64,000 bases of DNA from Arhodomonas sp052060015 (GCF_052060015.1 NZ_JBPODZ010000008.1:66836-130835); one strand, 5' to 3'; positions 37,294 to 47,011 are shown, numbered from the stretch's first letter. Notes: generated by a model from the letters alone, not told the origin. Program-made: numbers and translations.

Positions 37294-38502
37294 TCAGTCC
37301 AGCGGTTGCACCACCCAGTCTTCACCGTGGCGGGCCAGTACCCGGTCGCAGCCCATGGCCGTCGCCTCATCCTCGTGGCCCGGCAGCAGCCACAGCACGC
37401 GCTCGCCGCGCCCGCGGAGCTCCGCGATACGCCGGAACAGCGCGGCGGAATCCACCCATGGGGCGCCGACCGCCGGGGCGGTCATTCCGGTGCTGCCGGT
37501 ATCGTCGGCGAGCGCCAGCACCGCCTTGAGGTCGGCGCTGAAGCCCGTTGCCGGCCGCGGGCGTCCAAAGACGGCCCCGATCTCGTCATAGCGCCCGCCG
37601 CGGGCGATCTCCTGGCTCCAGCCGGGGACGAAGGCAGCGAACACCACCCCCGTGTGATAGCGATAGCCGCGGAGCTCGCCGAGATCGAAGTGCAGGGCAA
37701 CGTCGGGCAACCAACGCTCAAGGGCACCGGCGATGGACCAAAGCCGCCGCAGGGCCTCGTGGACCTCCTCGTCGCCGGCGGCCAACCGCTCATTGGCGTG
37801 GTCCAGCACTTCCACACCACCGGTGAGTTCCGGCAGGGCGGAGAGCATGCCCGCCACCGGCTCGCTGACCCCGTGCTCGCGGATCAGCGCCGCGATGTCG
37901 GCGGCGGCCTTGCGCTGCAGCGCGTCCCAGAGCTCCGTCTCGGCGTCTACGCCCAGGCCGGCCTGCCGAGCGAGACCGCGGAAGATCCCCACGTGGCCGA
38001 GATCGACGTGAATGGTCCCGACTCCTGCGCTACGCAGGGTCTCCGCCATCAGCGCGATCACCTCAATATCGCTCTCCACCCCGGCGTGGCCGTACAGCTC
38101 GGCACCCACCTGCAACGGGTTGCGGGAACCGGTCAGCCCCTCCGGCCGGGTCCGAAGGACCGTGCCCGTGTAACACAACCGCACCGGCGCGTCGCGCCGG
38201 AGCTGATGGGCATCGATCCGCGCCGCCTGGGGCGTGATATCGGCGCGCACCCCCATCATGCGCCCGGAGAGCTGATCGGTGATCTTGAAGGTCTGGAGAT
38301 CGAGGTCGTGGGCGGCACCGGTGAGCAACGAGTCCAGGTACTCGATGGTCGGTGGCATGACCAACTCATAGCCCCAGACCGTGCAGGTTTCCAGCACCCG
38401 CTGGCGCAGCCGCTCCAGGGCCATGGCCCGCGGCGGCAACAGCTCCTCCACCGCGTCGGGTAGCAGCCAGCGATCACCGCGCGCGTAGCTCGAATCGCTC
38501 AT
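37294..38502 (-). CDS. hisZ: ATP phosphoribosyltransferase regulatory subunit HisZ
   Basis: A histidyl-tRNA-synthetase-like protein (402 aa) lacking synthetase activity, required by the short-form HisG in the first step of histidine synthesis. WLLPDAVEELLPPRAMALERLR opens the class II core; RADITPQAARIDAHQ (motif 2 like) and GGRYDEIGAVFGRPRPATGFSADL follow. The anticodon domain is reduced. Its presence implies a short HisG elsewhere. ATG 38502 chosen over upstream codons by family start. Confidence 0.92.
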   Translation of the reverse strand: MSDSSYARGDRWLLPDAVEELLPPRAMALERLRQRVLETCTVWGYELVMPPTIEYLDSLLTGAAHDLDLQTFKITDQLSGRMMGVRADITPQAARIDAHQLRRDAPVRLCYTGTVLRTRPEGLTGSRNPLQVGAELYGHAGVESDIEVIALMAETLRSAGVGTIHVDLGHVGIFRGLARQAGLGVDAETELWDALQRKAAADIAALIREHGVSEPVAGMLSALPELTGGVEVLDHANERLAAGDEEVHEALRRLWSIAGALERWLPDVALHFDLGELRGYRYHTGVVFAAFVPGWSQEIARGGRYDEIGAVFGRPRPATGFSADLKAVLALADDTGSTGMTAPAVGAPWVDSAALFRRIAELRGRGERVLWLLPGHEDEATAMGCDRVLARHGEDWVVQPLD

Positions 38503-38518
38503 TTCCGTCTCCCGGGGT

Positions 38519-38707
38519 TCACTGGCGCACCAGGTAGAGCAGCGCGACACCGGCGGCCATCGTGACGAGCCCCGTCCACCGCAGGGTGCGATCGTTTTGC
38601 TGGACGATCTGGAACAGCGCCCGGCGCAGCGAGCGCGGGCTCAGAAAGGGCATGATGCCCTCGATCACCAGCAACAGCGCCAGCGCCGTCAACAGGTCGT
38701 TGAACAT
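38519..38707 (-). CDS. DUF2065 small membrane protein
   Basis: 62 aa with two membrane helices (about 1-20 and 44-60) and IEGIMPFLSPRSLRRALFQI between them. DUF2065 (YjeT-like) proteins sit between hflC and hisZ/purA in many gammaproteobacteria; the function is unknown. It may associate with the HflKC complex. Confidence 0.85.
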   Translation of the reverse strand: MFNDLLTALALLLVIEGIMPFLSPRSLRRALFQIVQQNDRTLRWTGLVTMAAGVALLYLVRQ

Positions 38708-38750
38708 GATAACCGCTCAGCGGCGGGGGCGCCCGCCCCCGCCGTCGCGC

Positions 38751-39629
38751 TCACGGCGACTGCAGCTCGTTGAAGTACCGGAAGAACTCGTTATCCGGCG
38801 AGAGCACCAGCATGTCGTCCTTGTTGCGGAAGGAGGTGGTATAGGCCTCCAGGCTGCGGTAGAAGGAGTAGAAGTCCGGCTCCTGGTCGTAGGCGGCGGC
38901 GTAGGTCGCGGTGGCCTGCGCGTCGCCCTCACCGCGCATGCGCTCGGCATCGCGATACGCCTCCGCAAGGATCACCGTCCGCCGGCGATCCGCCTCGGCG
39001 CGGATGCGCTCACCGGCCTCCTCGCCGAGGGCCCGCAACTCCCGGGCGACCCGCTCACGGGCCGCGGCCATCCGCTCGAAGATGGACTCGTTGACATCCT
39101 CGGGGAGGTCGACGCGCTTGATCCGCACATCCAGGACCTCAATGCCCACTTCGTTAGTGGCCGCCTCCGCACTCTCGCGCAGGATCCGCATCACTTCGGC
39201 ACGCTCACCGGAGATCACCTCATTGACCGTACGCTGGCCGAACTCGTCACGCAGCCCCTGTTGGACGATCTCCCGCAGCCGCGAGTTGGCCATCTGGAAG
39301 TTGCCACCGCCGAAGGAAACGTAGAACTCCGTGGGATCGGTAATGCGCCACTTCACGAAGGAGTCGACGATGAGGTTCTTGTTCTCCGCGGTAAGGAAGC
39401 GCTGGGGGTCCGCATCCAGGGTCTGCACGCGCCGATCGAGCTTGCGCACGTTGTTGATGAACGGCGTCTTGAAGTGCAGCCCCGGCCCGATGTCGTCGGT
39501 CAGGACCTCACCGAGGCGGAACTTGATGGCGTACTCGCGCTCGTCGACCGTATAGACCGAGAAATACACCAGCACCAGCAGCACCGCCACGGCGGGAATG
39601 AGCACCGTCTTAATCATGCGATCCATCAC
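38751..39629 (-). CDS. hflC: HflC, SPFH-family modulator of FtsH
   Basis: 292 aa. An N-terminal signal-anchor (about 8-26), then the SPFH/band-7 domain (VDEREYAIKFRLGEVLTDDIGPGLHFKTPF) and a long helical region. It forms the periplasmic HflKC cage around FtsH. The start overlaps the hflK stop by four bases. Confidence 0.96.
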   Translation of the reverse strand: MMDRMIKTVLIPAVAVLLVLVYFSVYTVDEREYAIKFRLGEVLTDDIGPGLHFKTPFINNVRKLDRRVQTLDADPQRFLTAENKNLIVDSFVKWRITDPTEFYVSFGGGNFQMANSRLREIVQQGLRDEFGQRTVNEVISGERAEVMRILRESAEAATNEVGIEVLDVRIKRVDLPEDVNESIFERMAAARERVARELRALGEEAGERIRAEADRRRTVILAEAYRDAERMRGEGDAQATATYAAAYDQEPDFYSFYRSLEAYTTSFRNKDDMLVLSPDNEFFRYFNELQSP

Positions 39630-40996
39630 CGCACCTCCCGCGTGCGCAGCGTGTCACGGCCCTGGCCCACCGGGGCGAAGCGGTCGCTACCCTCCCCCGG
39701 GCGATCGGAGAGACCGCCGGCCCGGGCATCGGCATCCTCCTCATCAGCGCCGTCATCGCTGGCGCCACGGCGCTCGAGGATGCGGTCCAGCGGCAGATAC
39801 ATCAGCGGCTGGCCGCCGTCGACGTCCACCATGATCTTGCTGGACTCGCTGAGTACCCGCTCAATGGTCTCGATGTAGAGGCGCTTCTCGGTGACAGCGG
39901 GGGCCTGTTGATACTCCTGCAGCAGGGCGACAAAGCGATCGGCCTCACCCTCGGCCTCGGCGATCACCTGCTCGCGATAGGCTTGGGCCTCCTCGCGGAT
40001 ACGTGCCGCCTGGCCCTGGGCCTGGGGCAGCAGCGCGTTGGCGTAGCCACGGGCCCGGGTGATGGTGCGCTGCTGGTCCTCACGGGCGCGGATGGCGTCC
40101 GCGAAGGCCGGCTGCACCTGCTCCGGCGGCTGGGCGTCCTGGATCGCCACCCGGATCAGGGTGAAACCGGCCTCATAACCGTCCAGCGTATCCTGCATGA
40201 GTTGCTCGGTCTGCTGGGCGACCTCCGCGCGCCCCTGGGTGAGGACCCACTCCAGCGGCGTCGGGCGCATGTCATCGGTATCCTCGGAGCCGGAGATGAG
40301 CGAGGCGAGCTGCTCCTCGGAGAGCTCGTCGGAGAGCTCGTCGGCCAGCTCATCGAGATCGTCCGTGGCCCGGATCTCGGCGCCCTCCGGGGCCTCCGCC
40401 TTGCCCACCACCTCGCGCAGCGCGCTCTCGGCGAGCTGCTTGAGGGTGTCGTCCGGCGAGCGATGGTTGAACAGATAGTCCGCGGGGTCGCTGACCCGGT
40501 ACTGGATCGCCACCTTGAGGTTCACGATGTTCTCGTCCCGGGTCAGCATAAGCGCCTCGCGCAGCACTTCCCGGGTACTGTTGCCCATCGACTCGTAGCC
40601 AATCTCCACGGTACGGACTTCGGAGACGTCCACCTGCTCGACACTGCCGGCGGGTGTGGGGTAATGCCAGTGCGGACCCGGCTGGGTGATGCCGCTATTG
40701 GCACCGAAAGTGAGCTCCACGCCACGCTGGCCCTCGTCGACAATGTAGATCCCCGAGGCGAGCCAACCGAGCACGATCACGCCGGCGATCACGCCGATCC
40801 CGGTGGGGCCGATGGGTAGCCCACCGCCGCCGCCGGAACCGGAGCCCTTCTCGCCGCCGGAGCCACTGCCGCCGAAGAGGCTGCTCAGCCGTTCCTTCGC
40901 CTTGCGCAGCAACTCGTCAAGATCCGGCGGTCCCTGATTGCCGCCGCCGCCACTCCAGGGATCCCGGTTATCGCCACCGGGGTCATTCCAGGCCAT
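39626..40996 (-). CDS. hflK: HflK, SPFH-family modulator of FtsH
   Basis: 456 aa. A Gly/Asn/Pro-rich cytoplasmic N terminus (MAWNDPGGDNRDPW, later a GSGSGGEKGSGSGGGGG run), transmembrane helix about 70-92, SPFH domain (GQRGVELTFGANSGITQPGPHWHYP). There is an unusually acidic insert (about residues 207-240, rich in DELADELSDELSEEQ) within the SPFH region. The C-terminal tail is Asp/Arg rich. Partner of hflC. Confidence 0.96.
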   Translation of the reverse strand: MAWNDPGGDNRDPWSGGGGNQGPPDLDELLRKAKERLSSLFGGSGSGGEKGSGSGGGGGLPIGPTGIGVIAGVIVLGWLASGIYIVDEGQRGVELTFGANSGITQPGPHWHYPTPAGSVEQVDVSEVRTVEIGYESMGNSTREVLREALMLTRDENIVNLKVAIQYRVSDPADYLFNHRSPDDTLKQLAESALREVVGKAEAPEGAEIRATDDLDELADELSDELSEEQLASLISGSEDTDDMRPTPLEWVLTQGRAEVAQQTEQLMQDTLDGYEAGFTLIRVAIQDAQPPEQVQPAFADAIRAREDQQRTITRARGYANALLPQAQGQAARIREEAQAYREQVIAEAEGEADRFVALLQEYQQAPAVTEKRLYIETIERVLSESSKIMVDVDGGQPLMYLPLDRILERRGASDDGADEEDADARAGGLSDRPGEGSDRFAPVGQGRDTLRTREVR

Positions 40997-41097
40997 TGAT
41001 GATGATCTCCTGCATTGGATGGGGCCCGTAGGCCCGGTCGCAGCCGCAGCGGCGGATTCTAATGATCCGCCTGCGACGGCCGCAAGGCACGTGAAGG

Positions 41098-42423
41098 TTA
41101 CTCGACAAAGGTGGGCAGTCCCTCATGGCAGCGCAGGCGCTCGGCCTCGCGCTGGGGCAGGCTAACCTCCAGGAGGCAGTCCCCGTTGTCCAGGACCTGC
41201 TCGTCGATGACATCACCGGACTGATACAACAGCGCGCGCAGCCGACCCTCGGCAGCGCCCAGGCGCAGCCGGCCGTGCGCGCGCTGCGCGCCGACCCGCT
41301 CGCCGACCACCGTGATCAGCTCGCCGAGCCCCTCGCCGGAGACCGCCGACACCCAGACCGCCCGCGCCACCCCCGACGCGTCGCGATCGACCCGCGGCGG
41401 CTGACCGAGCAGGTCGATCTTATTGTAGACGGTGAGGACGGGGACCTCGCCGGCGCCGATCTCCTCGAGCACCGCCTCCACGTCGCGCACCTGATCCCCC
41501 CGGTTGTCGGCGGCGGCATCGACGACATGGACCAGGAGGTCCGCCTCCACGACTTCCTCAAGGGTGGAGCGAAACGCCGCCACCAGCTGATGGGGCAGGT
41601 CGCTGATGAACCCCACCGTATCGGCGAACACAGCGGCCTCGCCGCCTGGGAGGTCGATCCGGCGCAGCGTGGTATCGAGGGTCGCGAACAGCTGGTCCGC
41701 CGTGTACACGCCCTCATGGGCGAGGCGGTTGAACAGGGTGGATTTCCCCGCATTGGTGTACCCCACCAGCGAAACGGCGGGGAGCTCGCGCTTGCGCCGG
41801 GACTGGCGCCCCTGACCGCGCTGGCGGCGCACCCGCTCCAGGCGCTTCTCCAGCTGCTTGATGCGATGACCGAGCATGCGCCGGTCCATCTCCAGCTGGG
41901 TCTCGCCCGGCCCGCGCAGGCCGATGCCGCCCTTCTGGCGTTCCAGATGGCTCCACCCGCGGACCAGGCGGCTGGCAATGTGACGGAGCTGGGCCAACTC
42001 CACCTGGAGCTTGCCCTCGTGGGTGCGGGCCCGCTGGGCGAAGATGTCGAGGATCAATCCGGTGCGGTCGAGCACCCGGCACTGCAGCGCCTGCTCCAGG
42101 TTACGCTCCTGGGCGGGAGTGAGGGTGTGATTGACGAGCACCAGGTCCGCGCCCGCGCTGGCGAGCCGCTCGCGGAGCTCGTCTACCTTGCCACGGCCGA
42201 GGAAATACCGCGGATCCGGACGATCGCGGCGATTGACCAGGCGCTCGACGACTTCGGCACCGGCGGACTCCGCCAGTGCGGCGAGCTCGGCGAGCCCCTC
42301 GTCGACGGCGCGGCGGCCATCGTCGAGTTGCACCAGGGCAGCCCGCTCGCCGCCGCCGGGCCGCTCGAAGAGCTGGGCCGCTACCGTCTCGGTTGCCGTA
42401 TCACTGATCGGCTTCTTCGTCAC
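41098..42423 (-). CDS. hflX: GTPase HflX, ribosome-splitting factor
   Basis: 441 aa. It splits stalled or stress-damaged 70S ribosomes. N-terminal HflX domain with YFLGRGKVDEL, ERLVNRRDRPDP, and the linker GGIGLRGPGETQLEMDRR; G1 GYTNAGKST, G3 DTVGF, G4 NKIDLL. The first bases overlap the hfq 3' end by 23, so the two genes are coupled. Confidence 0.96.
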   Translation of the reverse strand: MTKKPISDTATETVAAQLFERPGGGERAALVQLDDGRRAVDEGLAELAALAESAGAEVVERLVNRRDRPDPRYFLGRGKVDELRERLASAGADLVLVNHTLTPAQERNLEQALQCRVLDRTGLILDIFAQRARTHEGKLQVELAQLRHIASRLVRGWSHLERQKGGIGLRGPGETQLEMDRRMLGHRIKQLEKRLERVRRQRGQGRQSRRKRELPAVSLVGYTNAGKSTLFNRLAHEGVYTADQLFATLDTTLRRIDLPGGEAAVFADTVGFISDLPHQLVAAFRSTLEEVVEADLLVHVVDAAADNRGDQVRDVEAVLEEIGAGEVPVLTVYNKIDLLGQPPRVDRDASGVARAVWVSAVSGEGLGELITVVGERVGAQRAHGRLRLGAAEGRLRALLYQSGDVIDEQVLDNGDCLLEVSLPQREAERLRCHEGLPTFVE

Positions 42424-42652
42424 TCGATCCCTCTAGCTGATGGGCACGTACGTGCCGCGACGGGACAATGGTGGAGATGGCATGCTTGTAGACCATCTGG
42501 CTGACGCTGTTGCGCAGCAGGATCACGAACTGGTCGAAGGACTCGATCTGGCCCTGAAGCTTAATGCCATTGACGAGGTAGATGGAGACCGGGATCTTCT
42601 CCTTGCGCAGGGCGTTGAGAAACGGTTCCTGTAGTGATTGCCCTTTGGCCAT
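42401..42652 (-). CDS. hfq: RNA chaperone Hfq
   Basis: 83 aa. Sm1 motif QEPFLNALRKEKIPVSIYLVNGIKLQGQIESFD and Sm2 YKHAIST, with proximal-face Gln8, Lys56-equivalent YKH, and a short acidic tail (SSDEEADQ). Hexameric sRNA-mRNA matchmaker. Confidence 0.98.
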   Translation of the reverse strand: MAKGQSLQEPFLNALRKEKIPVSIYLVNGIKLQGQIESFDQFVILLRNSVSQMVYKHAISTIVPSRHVRAHQLEGSSDEEADQ

Positions 42653-42719
42653 TCCTGATGCTCCTTCGTGCTACCGGCCCTTGTTGTTATGCGGGAACAG
42701 CCTCTATACCCGCGCCCGA

Positions 42720-43664
42720 CTAGCGTGAGTCTAACACGCGGCCCATGGCATCCCGAAGCTGGCGCAGCAGCCGGCCGTCAGCGGCATCGAACCACTGCGC
42801 ATCGCGCTCCCGGCGCAGCCAGGTGAGCTGGCGCTTGGCGAATTGTCGGGTCGCGGCAACGCCGCGTTGCTCCAGATCCTCGCGGTCGAAACGCCCCTCC
42901 AGGTATTCCCAGACCTGACGATAACCCACCGCCCGCATGGACGGCAGCCCCGTATGTAGATCCCCCCGCCGGCGCAGGGCCGCCACCTCGTCGATGAAAC
43001 CATCCCGCAGCATGGCCGCAAAGCGGCGGCCGATGCGCTCGTGCAGCACCCGGCGCTCGGCCGGTGCCACTGCCCAAGTGACAAGACGGAACGGGAAAGG
43101 TTCCGTCCGCGCCGCCGCGGTGAGCGCGCTCAGGCTTTGGCCGGTGAGCCGGTACACCTCCAGGGCCCGCTGGATGCGCTGGGCGTCATTGGGGTGCAGT
43201 CGCGCCGCCGTCTGCGGATCGAGCCCCGCGAGGCGCTGGTGCAGTACCGCCCAGCCGTGATGGCGGGCCTCCTCCTCGATCTCCGCACGCACCACGGGAT
43301 CCGCGTCCGGCAGATCGGCGAGCCCCCGGCTCAGCGCCCGGAAATAGAGCATGGTGCCGCCGGCGAGCAGGGGGACGCGTCCCGCGCGGTGAATGGCTGC
43401 GATCTCCGCGAGGGCATCCTCGCGGAAACGGGCGGCGGAGTAGCGTTCCGCAGGGTCGAGGATGTCGATGAGCCGGTGCGGGGCCCGGGCCAACTCCTCC
43501 GGCCCGGGCTTGGCGGTCCCGATATCCATGCCCCGGTAGACCTGGGCGGAGTCCACGCTGACCACCTCCACCGGGAAGTGCTCCACCAGCTCGATGGCGG
43601 CGGCGGTCTTCCCGGAGGCGGTGGGCCCCATGAGCAGGACCACCGGCAGGCGCTGTGCCGTCAT
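42720..43664 (-). CDS. miaA: tRNA dimethylallyltransferase
   Basis: It adds isopentenyl to A37 of tRNAs reading UNN codons. It is 314 aa. P-loop GPTASGKTAAAIEL, DSAQVYRGMDIGTAKP, PHRLIDILDP, GTMLYFRAL, and the C-terminal RQFAKRQLTWLRRE. ATG 43664 overlaps the mutL stop (ATGA), which fixes the start. Confidence 0.97.
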   Translation of the reverse strand: MTAQRLPVVLLMGPTASGKTAAAIELVEHFPVEVVSVDSAQVYRGMDIGTAKPGPEELARAPHRLIDILDPAERYSAARFREDALAEIAAIHRAGRVPLLAGGTMLYFRALSRGLADLPDADPVVRAEIEEEARHHGWAVLHQRLAGLDPQTAARLHPNDAQRIQRALEVYRLTGQSLSALTAAARTEPFPFRLVTWAVAPAERRVLHERIGRRFAAMLRDGFIDEVAALRRRGDLHTGLPSMRAVGYRQVWEYLEGRFDREDLEQRGVAATRQFAKRQLTWLRRERDAQWFDAADGRLLRQLRDAMGRVLDSR

Positions 43665-45562
43665 TGCCCCCTCATGAACAGCCGATCCAGGTCCTGCATG
43701 GTCAACCGCGTCCAGGTGGGGCGGCCGTGGTTGCACTGGCCGATGTTGCGGGTGCGCTCCATCTGCCGCAACAACGCATTCATCTCGTCGATGCCGAGCC
43801 GTCGGTTGGCACGCACCGCGCCGTGACAGCCCATGGTGGCGAGCACATGGTTGAGCGCCTCCTCCACCCGGGCGCTTCGCCCCTCGGCCTGCAGGTCAGC
43901 CAAGACGTCCCGGGCCAACCGCGCCGGATCCGCCCCCTGCAACAGTGCGGGGACCCTGCGCACGTGAATCACGTCGGGACCGGCCCGGTCCAGCTCCAGG
44001 CCGAGGCGCGCGAACACCTCCGCGCGCTCCTCCGCCAAGTCCCCCTGCCGCGGCGTCACCGGCACCCGCACGGGGACCAGCAAAGGCTGGGAGGCCACTC
44101 CCTGGGCGGCCACCTGGTCCTTGAGCCGCTCGTAGACGATGCGCTCGTGGGCGGCATGCATGTCCACCAGGATCAGGCCATCATCGTTCTCGGCGAGGAT
44201 ATAGACCCCCTGGAGTTGCGCGAGCGCGAAGCCCAGCGGCGGCACCTCGCCGCCCGCCTCCCGGGGACGCACGGACGCCGGGGAATGGCCCTCGCCGGCA
44301 GGCCCGGCCCGCTCCGCGGGCCCGTCCGCCGGCCCCTTGCCCTCCCCGAGTGCCGGGGCGCCGGCCCGGTCTCCCTCCCCGCCGTCGCCGTACAGGGCCC
44401 GTGCCTCGGCCACCGGCAAGGCCATACGCCCCTGCTGGGGGGGCCGCGGCGCCCCGGCGGCGTACCCCCCAGCCGCGGCCGGCGCCGGGTTCGACGGCGA
44501 CGGCGGGTCAAGCTCAGGGCTCACCGGCTCCGCCGCCTCCGCCCCACCCGCGTGCTCCAGGGCGTGGTGCACCTGACGGAGGAGGAAGTCGTAGACCAGC
44601 CGGCCGTCGCGGAAGCGCACCTCATGCTTGGTGGGATGCACGTTGACGTCCACTCGGGCGGGATCGATCTCCAGGTAGAGCACATAGGCCGGGTGACGGT
44701 CCTTGTAGAGCAGATCGGCGTAGGCGCGGCGCAGGGCATGCGCAATCAAGCGGTCGCGGATCATGCGCCCGTTGAGATAGACATACTGGAGATCCGCCTG
44801 GCCCCGGGAGGCGGTGGGCAACCCAAGCCACCCCCAAAGGCGAAGGCCCGCCGCTTCCGTTTCCAGGAACAGTGATTGGGCCACGAACTCCCGGCCGGTG
44901 AGCTCCGCCAATCGCCGTTCCCAGCCCTCGCGCTCGCGGGCGACGGGCAGCTGCAGGGCGGTCCGGCCATTGTGGCTAAGGCTGATGGCCACGCCCGGAT
45001 GGCTCATGGCCAGGCGCCGGACCAGCTCCTGGACGTGCCGGTACTCGGTACGTTCGGTACGCAGGAACTTCCGCCGCGCCGGCGTCCGGTGGAACAGATC
45101 CCGCACCTCCAAGGTGGTCCCCTCGGGATGGGGCGCGGGCACCGGTTCCGTGGCCTCGCCATTGTCCACGTCCAGCCGCCAGCCGTGCTCCGCGCCGGCT
45201 TCCCTGCTGGCGATGCGCAGGCGCGAAACCGAGGCGATGCTCGGCAGCGCCTCTCCCCGGAAGCCCAGGCTGGCGATGTGCTCGAGCTCATCGAGCTCGC
45301 GGATCTTGCTGGTGGCGTGGCGGGCCACGCTGCGGGGCAGGTCCTCCTCGCCGATGCCCTGGCCATCGTCACGCACCCGGATCAAGCGCTTGCCGCCGGC
45401 CTCGATCTCGATGTCGACACGGCGGGCGCCGGCGTCGAGGGCGTTCTCCACCAGCTCCTTGACCACCGAGGAGGGTCGCTCAATGATCTCGCCGGCGGCG
45501 ATCTGGTCCACCAGTAGCGAGGGCAGCTCGTGAATGCGCGGTGCGGGGTGCCGGGATTCCAT
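43661..45562 (-). CDS. mutL: DNA mismatch repair protein MutL
   Basis: 633 aa. N-terminal GHKL ATPase (IAAGEIIERPSSVVKELVENALDAGA, RDDGQGI, SLGFRGEAL). A Pro/Ala-rich linker about 335-440. The C-terminal dimer domain contains DMHAAHERIVYE near residue 475, matching the metal-dependent endonuclease motif DQHA-x2-E-x4-E with Gln replaced by Met, and MGCHGAVRAN and CNHGRPTW near the end. So it resembles endonuclease-type MutL (as in Pseudomonas) rather than E. coli MutL. Confidence 0.96.
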   Translation of the reverse strand: MESRHPAPRIHELPSLLVDQIAAGEIIERPSSVVKELVENALDAGARRVDIEIEAGGKRLIRVRDDGQGIGEEDLPRSVARHATSKIRELDELEHIASLGFRGEALPSIASVSRLRIASREAGAEHGWRLDVDNGEATEPVPAPHPEGTTLEVRDLFHRTPARRKFLRTERTEYRHVQELVRRLAMSHPGVAISLSHNGRTALQLPVAREREGWERRLAELTGREFVAQSLFLETEAAGLRLWGWLGLPTASRGQADLQYVYLNGRMIRDRLIAHALRRAYADLLYKDRHPAYVLYLEIDPARVDVNVHPTKHEVRFRDGRLVYDFLLRQVHHALEHAGGAEAAEPVSPELDPPSPSNPAPAAAGGYAAGAPRPPQQGRMALPVAEARALYGDGGEGDRAGAPALGEGKGPADGPAERAGPAGEGHSPASVRPREAGGEVPPLGFALAQLQGVYILAENDDGLILVDMHAAHERIVYERLKDQVAAQGVASQPLLVPVRVPVTPRQGDLAEERAEVFARLGLELDRAGPDVIHVRRVPALLQGADPARLARDVLADLQAEGRSARVEEALNHVLATMGCHGAVRANRRLGIDEMNALLRQMERTRNIGQCNHGRPTWTRLTMQDLDRLFMRGQ

Positions 45563-45608
45563 GACCCGCCATTATGGCGCCCCGTGACCGCTCGGGCCAT
45601 GGGGGCGG

Positions 45609-46895
45609 TTACGGGATCTGTAGGGTCATCCCGGTGGCGATGACGTCGCCGTCGATGCCATTGACGCGGCGCAGGCGCTGCACGCTGACCCCGTGGCTGG
45701 AGGCGATTTCGCTCAGGGTGTCACCGCTGCGCACGGTGTACTCGCGGGCGTCGGCCATACGCAGGCTCGGCCGGTTCTCACCGGCGTAGCGCTGGATGCC
45801 ACGGGCCAACGCCCGGGCCAGCTTCCATTGGTGGTCGCTGGAGCGCAGCAGCCGTTCCTCCTTGGGATTGGAAATGAATGCCAGCTCCACCAGCACCGAG
45901 GGCATATCCAGGGACTTGAGCACCACAAAGGCCGCCTGGCCGACATCACGGCTGTGCATCCGCCCCGCCTGCCCCATGTCTTCAATGATTGCCTCGGCGA
46001 GCCCCGTGCTCGCCTCGATGGTGGCGGCCCGCGAGAGATCGAGGAGCACCGAGGCCACCATTTCGTCCTTGTCCTCCAGCGAGACACCACCGATGCGGTC
46101 CGCGGCGTTTTCGCTGCGGGCGAGCATGCGCGCCATCTCACTGGAGGCGCCCCGCCGGGAAAGGGTGTAGACGGAGCCCCCGCGGACGTTGCGCTGACGC
46201 ACGGCATCGGCGTGCACCGAAACGAACATGTCCGCGCCCACCGCGTGGGCCCGGCGGGTTCGCTCACGCAGGTCGAGGTAGTAGTCCCCCTCGCGGATCA
46301 GCACCGGCCGCAGCCCATCGGCATCCTGGAGGACGCGGCCGAGCTTGCGGGCGACGGCAAGGACCACGTCCTTCTCGTAGGTGCCGCCCGCACCGATCGC
46401 CCCCGGGTCCTCACCGCCGTGGCCGGCATCGATGGCAATCACCAGCTCGCCCTGCTGCTCCGCCTCCCGGCGCACCTGGCGCTCTTCGCGCCGGTTGGCC
46501 TCCCGCCGCTCGGGCTGCTCCAGATCCACCACCAGCCGATGGCCGTAGGTATCATTGGGCTCCACCACGAAACCCTCGGCGCGGGTGCCGTGCTCGAGGT
46601 CCAGCACCACCCGAAGATCGCGCCCGTTACGCACGCCGGTGCGGATATCCCGGAGGATGCCGGTGAGCTCATCGCCAGAGACCACACCGTCGCCGACACG
46701 GGCGTTCTTGAGGTCCACCACCACCCGATCGGGATTGTCGAGGGTGAACAGCTCATAGTCCGGTGCGCCGGAGAGATCCAGTACCACCCGGGTATGCTCG
46801 GGCCCCGACCAAGTGCGTACGTCCGCGACGTCCAGCTGCGCGGCATGGGCCGTGAGCGAGAGCGCCAGCAGCGCAAGGGGAATCAATAACCGCAT
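45609..46895 (-). CDS. N-acetylmuramoyl-L-alanine amidase (AmiB/AmiC type)
   Basis: A periplasmic cell-separation amidase (428 aa). Signal peptide 1-19 (LLIPLALLALSLTAHAAQ), AMIN septum-targeting domain (about 20-125), Amidase_3 catalytic domain with zinc ligands in AIDAGHGGEDPGA, and a C-terminal LysM (TVRSGDTLSEIASSHGVSVQRLRRVNG, last 45 aa). The signal peptide sets ATG 46895. Either AmiB or AmiC in naming; the LysM end favours the AmiB group. Confidence 0.93.
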   Translation of the reverse strand: MRLLIPLALLALSLTAHAAQLDVADVRTWSGPEHTRVVLDLSGAPDYELFTLDNPDRVVVDLKNARVGDGVVSGDELTGILRDIRTGVRNGRDLRVVLDLEHGTRAEGFVVEPNDTYGHRLVVDLEQPERREANRREERQVRREAEQQGELVIAIDAGHGGEDPGAIGAGGTYEKDVVLAVARKLGRVLQDADGLRPVLIREGDYYLDLRERTRRAHAVGADMFVSVHADAVRQRNVRGGSVYTLSRRGASSEMARMLARSENAADRIGGVSLEDKDEMVASVLLDLSRAATIEASTGLAEAIIEDMGQAGRMHSRDVGQAAFVVLKSLDMPSVLVELAFISNPKEERLLRSSDHQWKLARALARGIQRYAGENRPSLRMADAREYTVRSGDTLSEIASSHGVSVQRLRRVNGIDGDVIATGMTLQIP

Positions 46896-47011
46896 CCGAG
46901 CCGGTCCACTATGGCGAGTGGTACATACTTCACAAGTTAGGCACAAAAACCGGGAGTTTTCAATATATTTCCGCAGACCAAGGGGATAACCGCATTTCCT
47001 GGCAAAGCACT
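46896..47011 (-). promoter_or_regulatory. AT-rich upstream region of the amidase gene
   Basis: The 116-base gap between tsaE and the amidase gene is strikingly AT-rich for this window. On the minus strand TTGAAA is followed 18 bases later by TAACTT, a possible promoter. Exact boxes are uncertain. Confidence 0.4.

Noticed and set aside
35870..37591. 573-codon open frame on the plus strand opposite purA and hisZ
   Set aside because: It runs through tRNA-Leu and opposite two firm genes; an effect of GC-rich codons.
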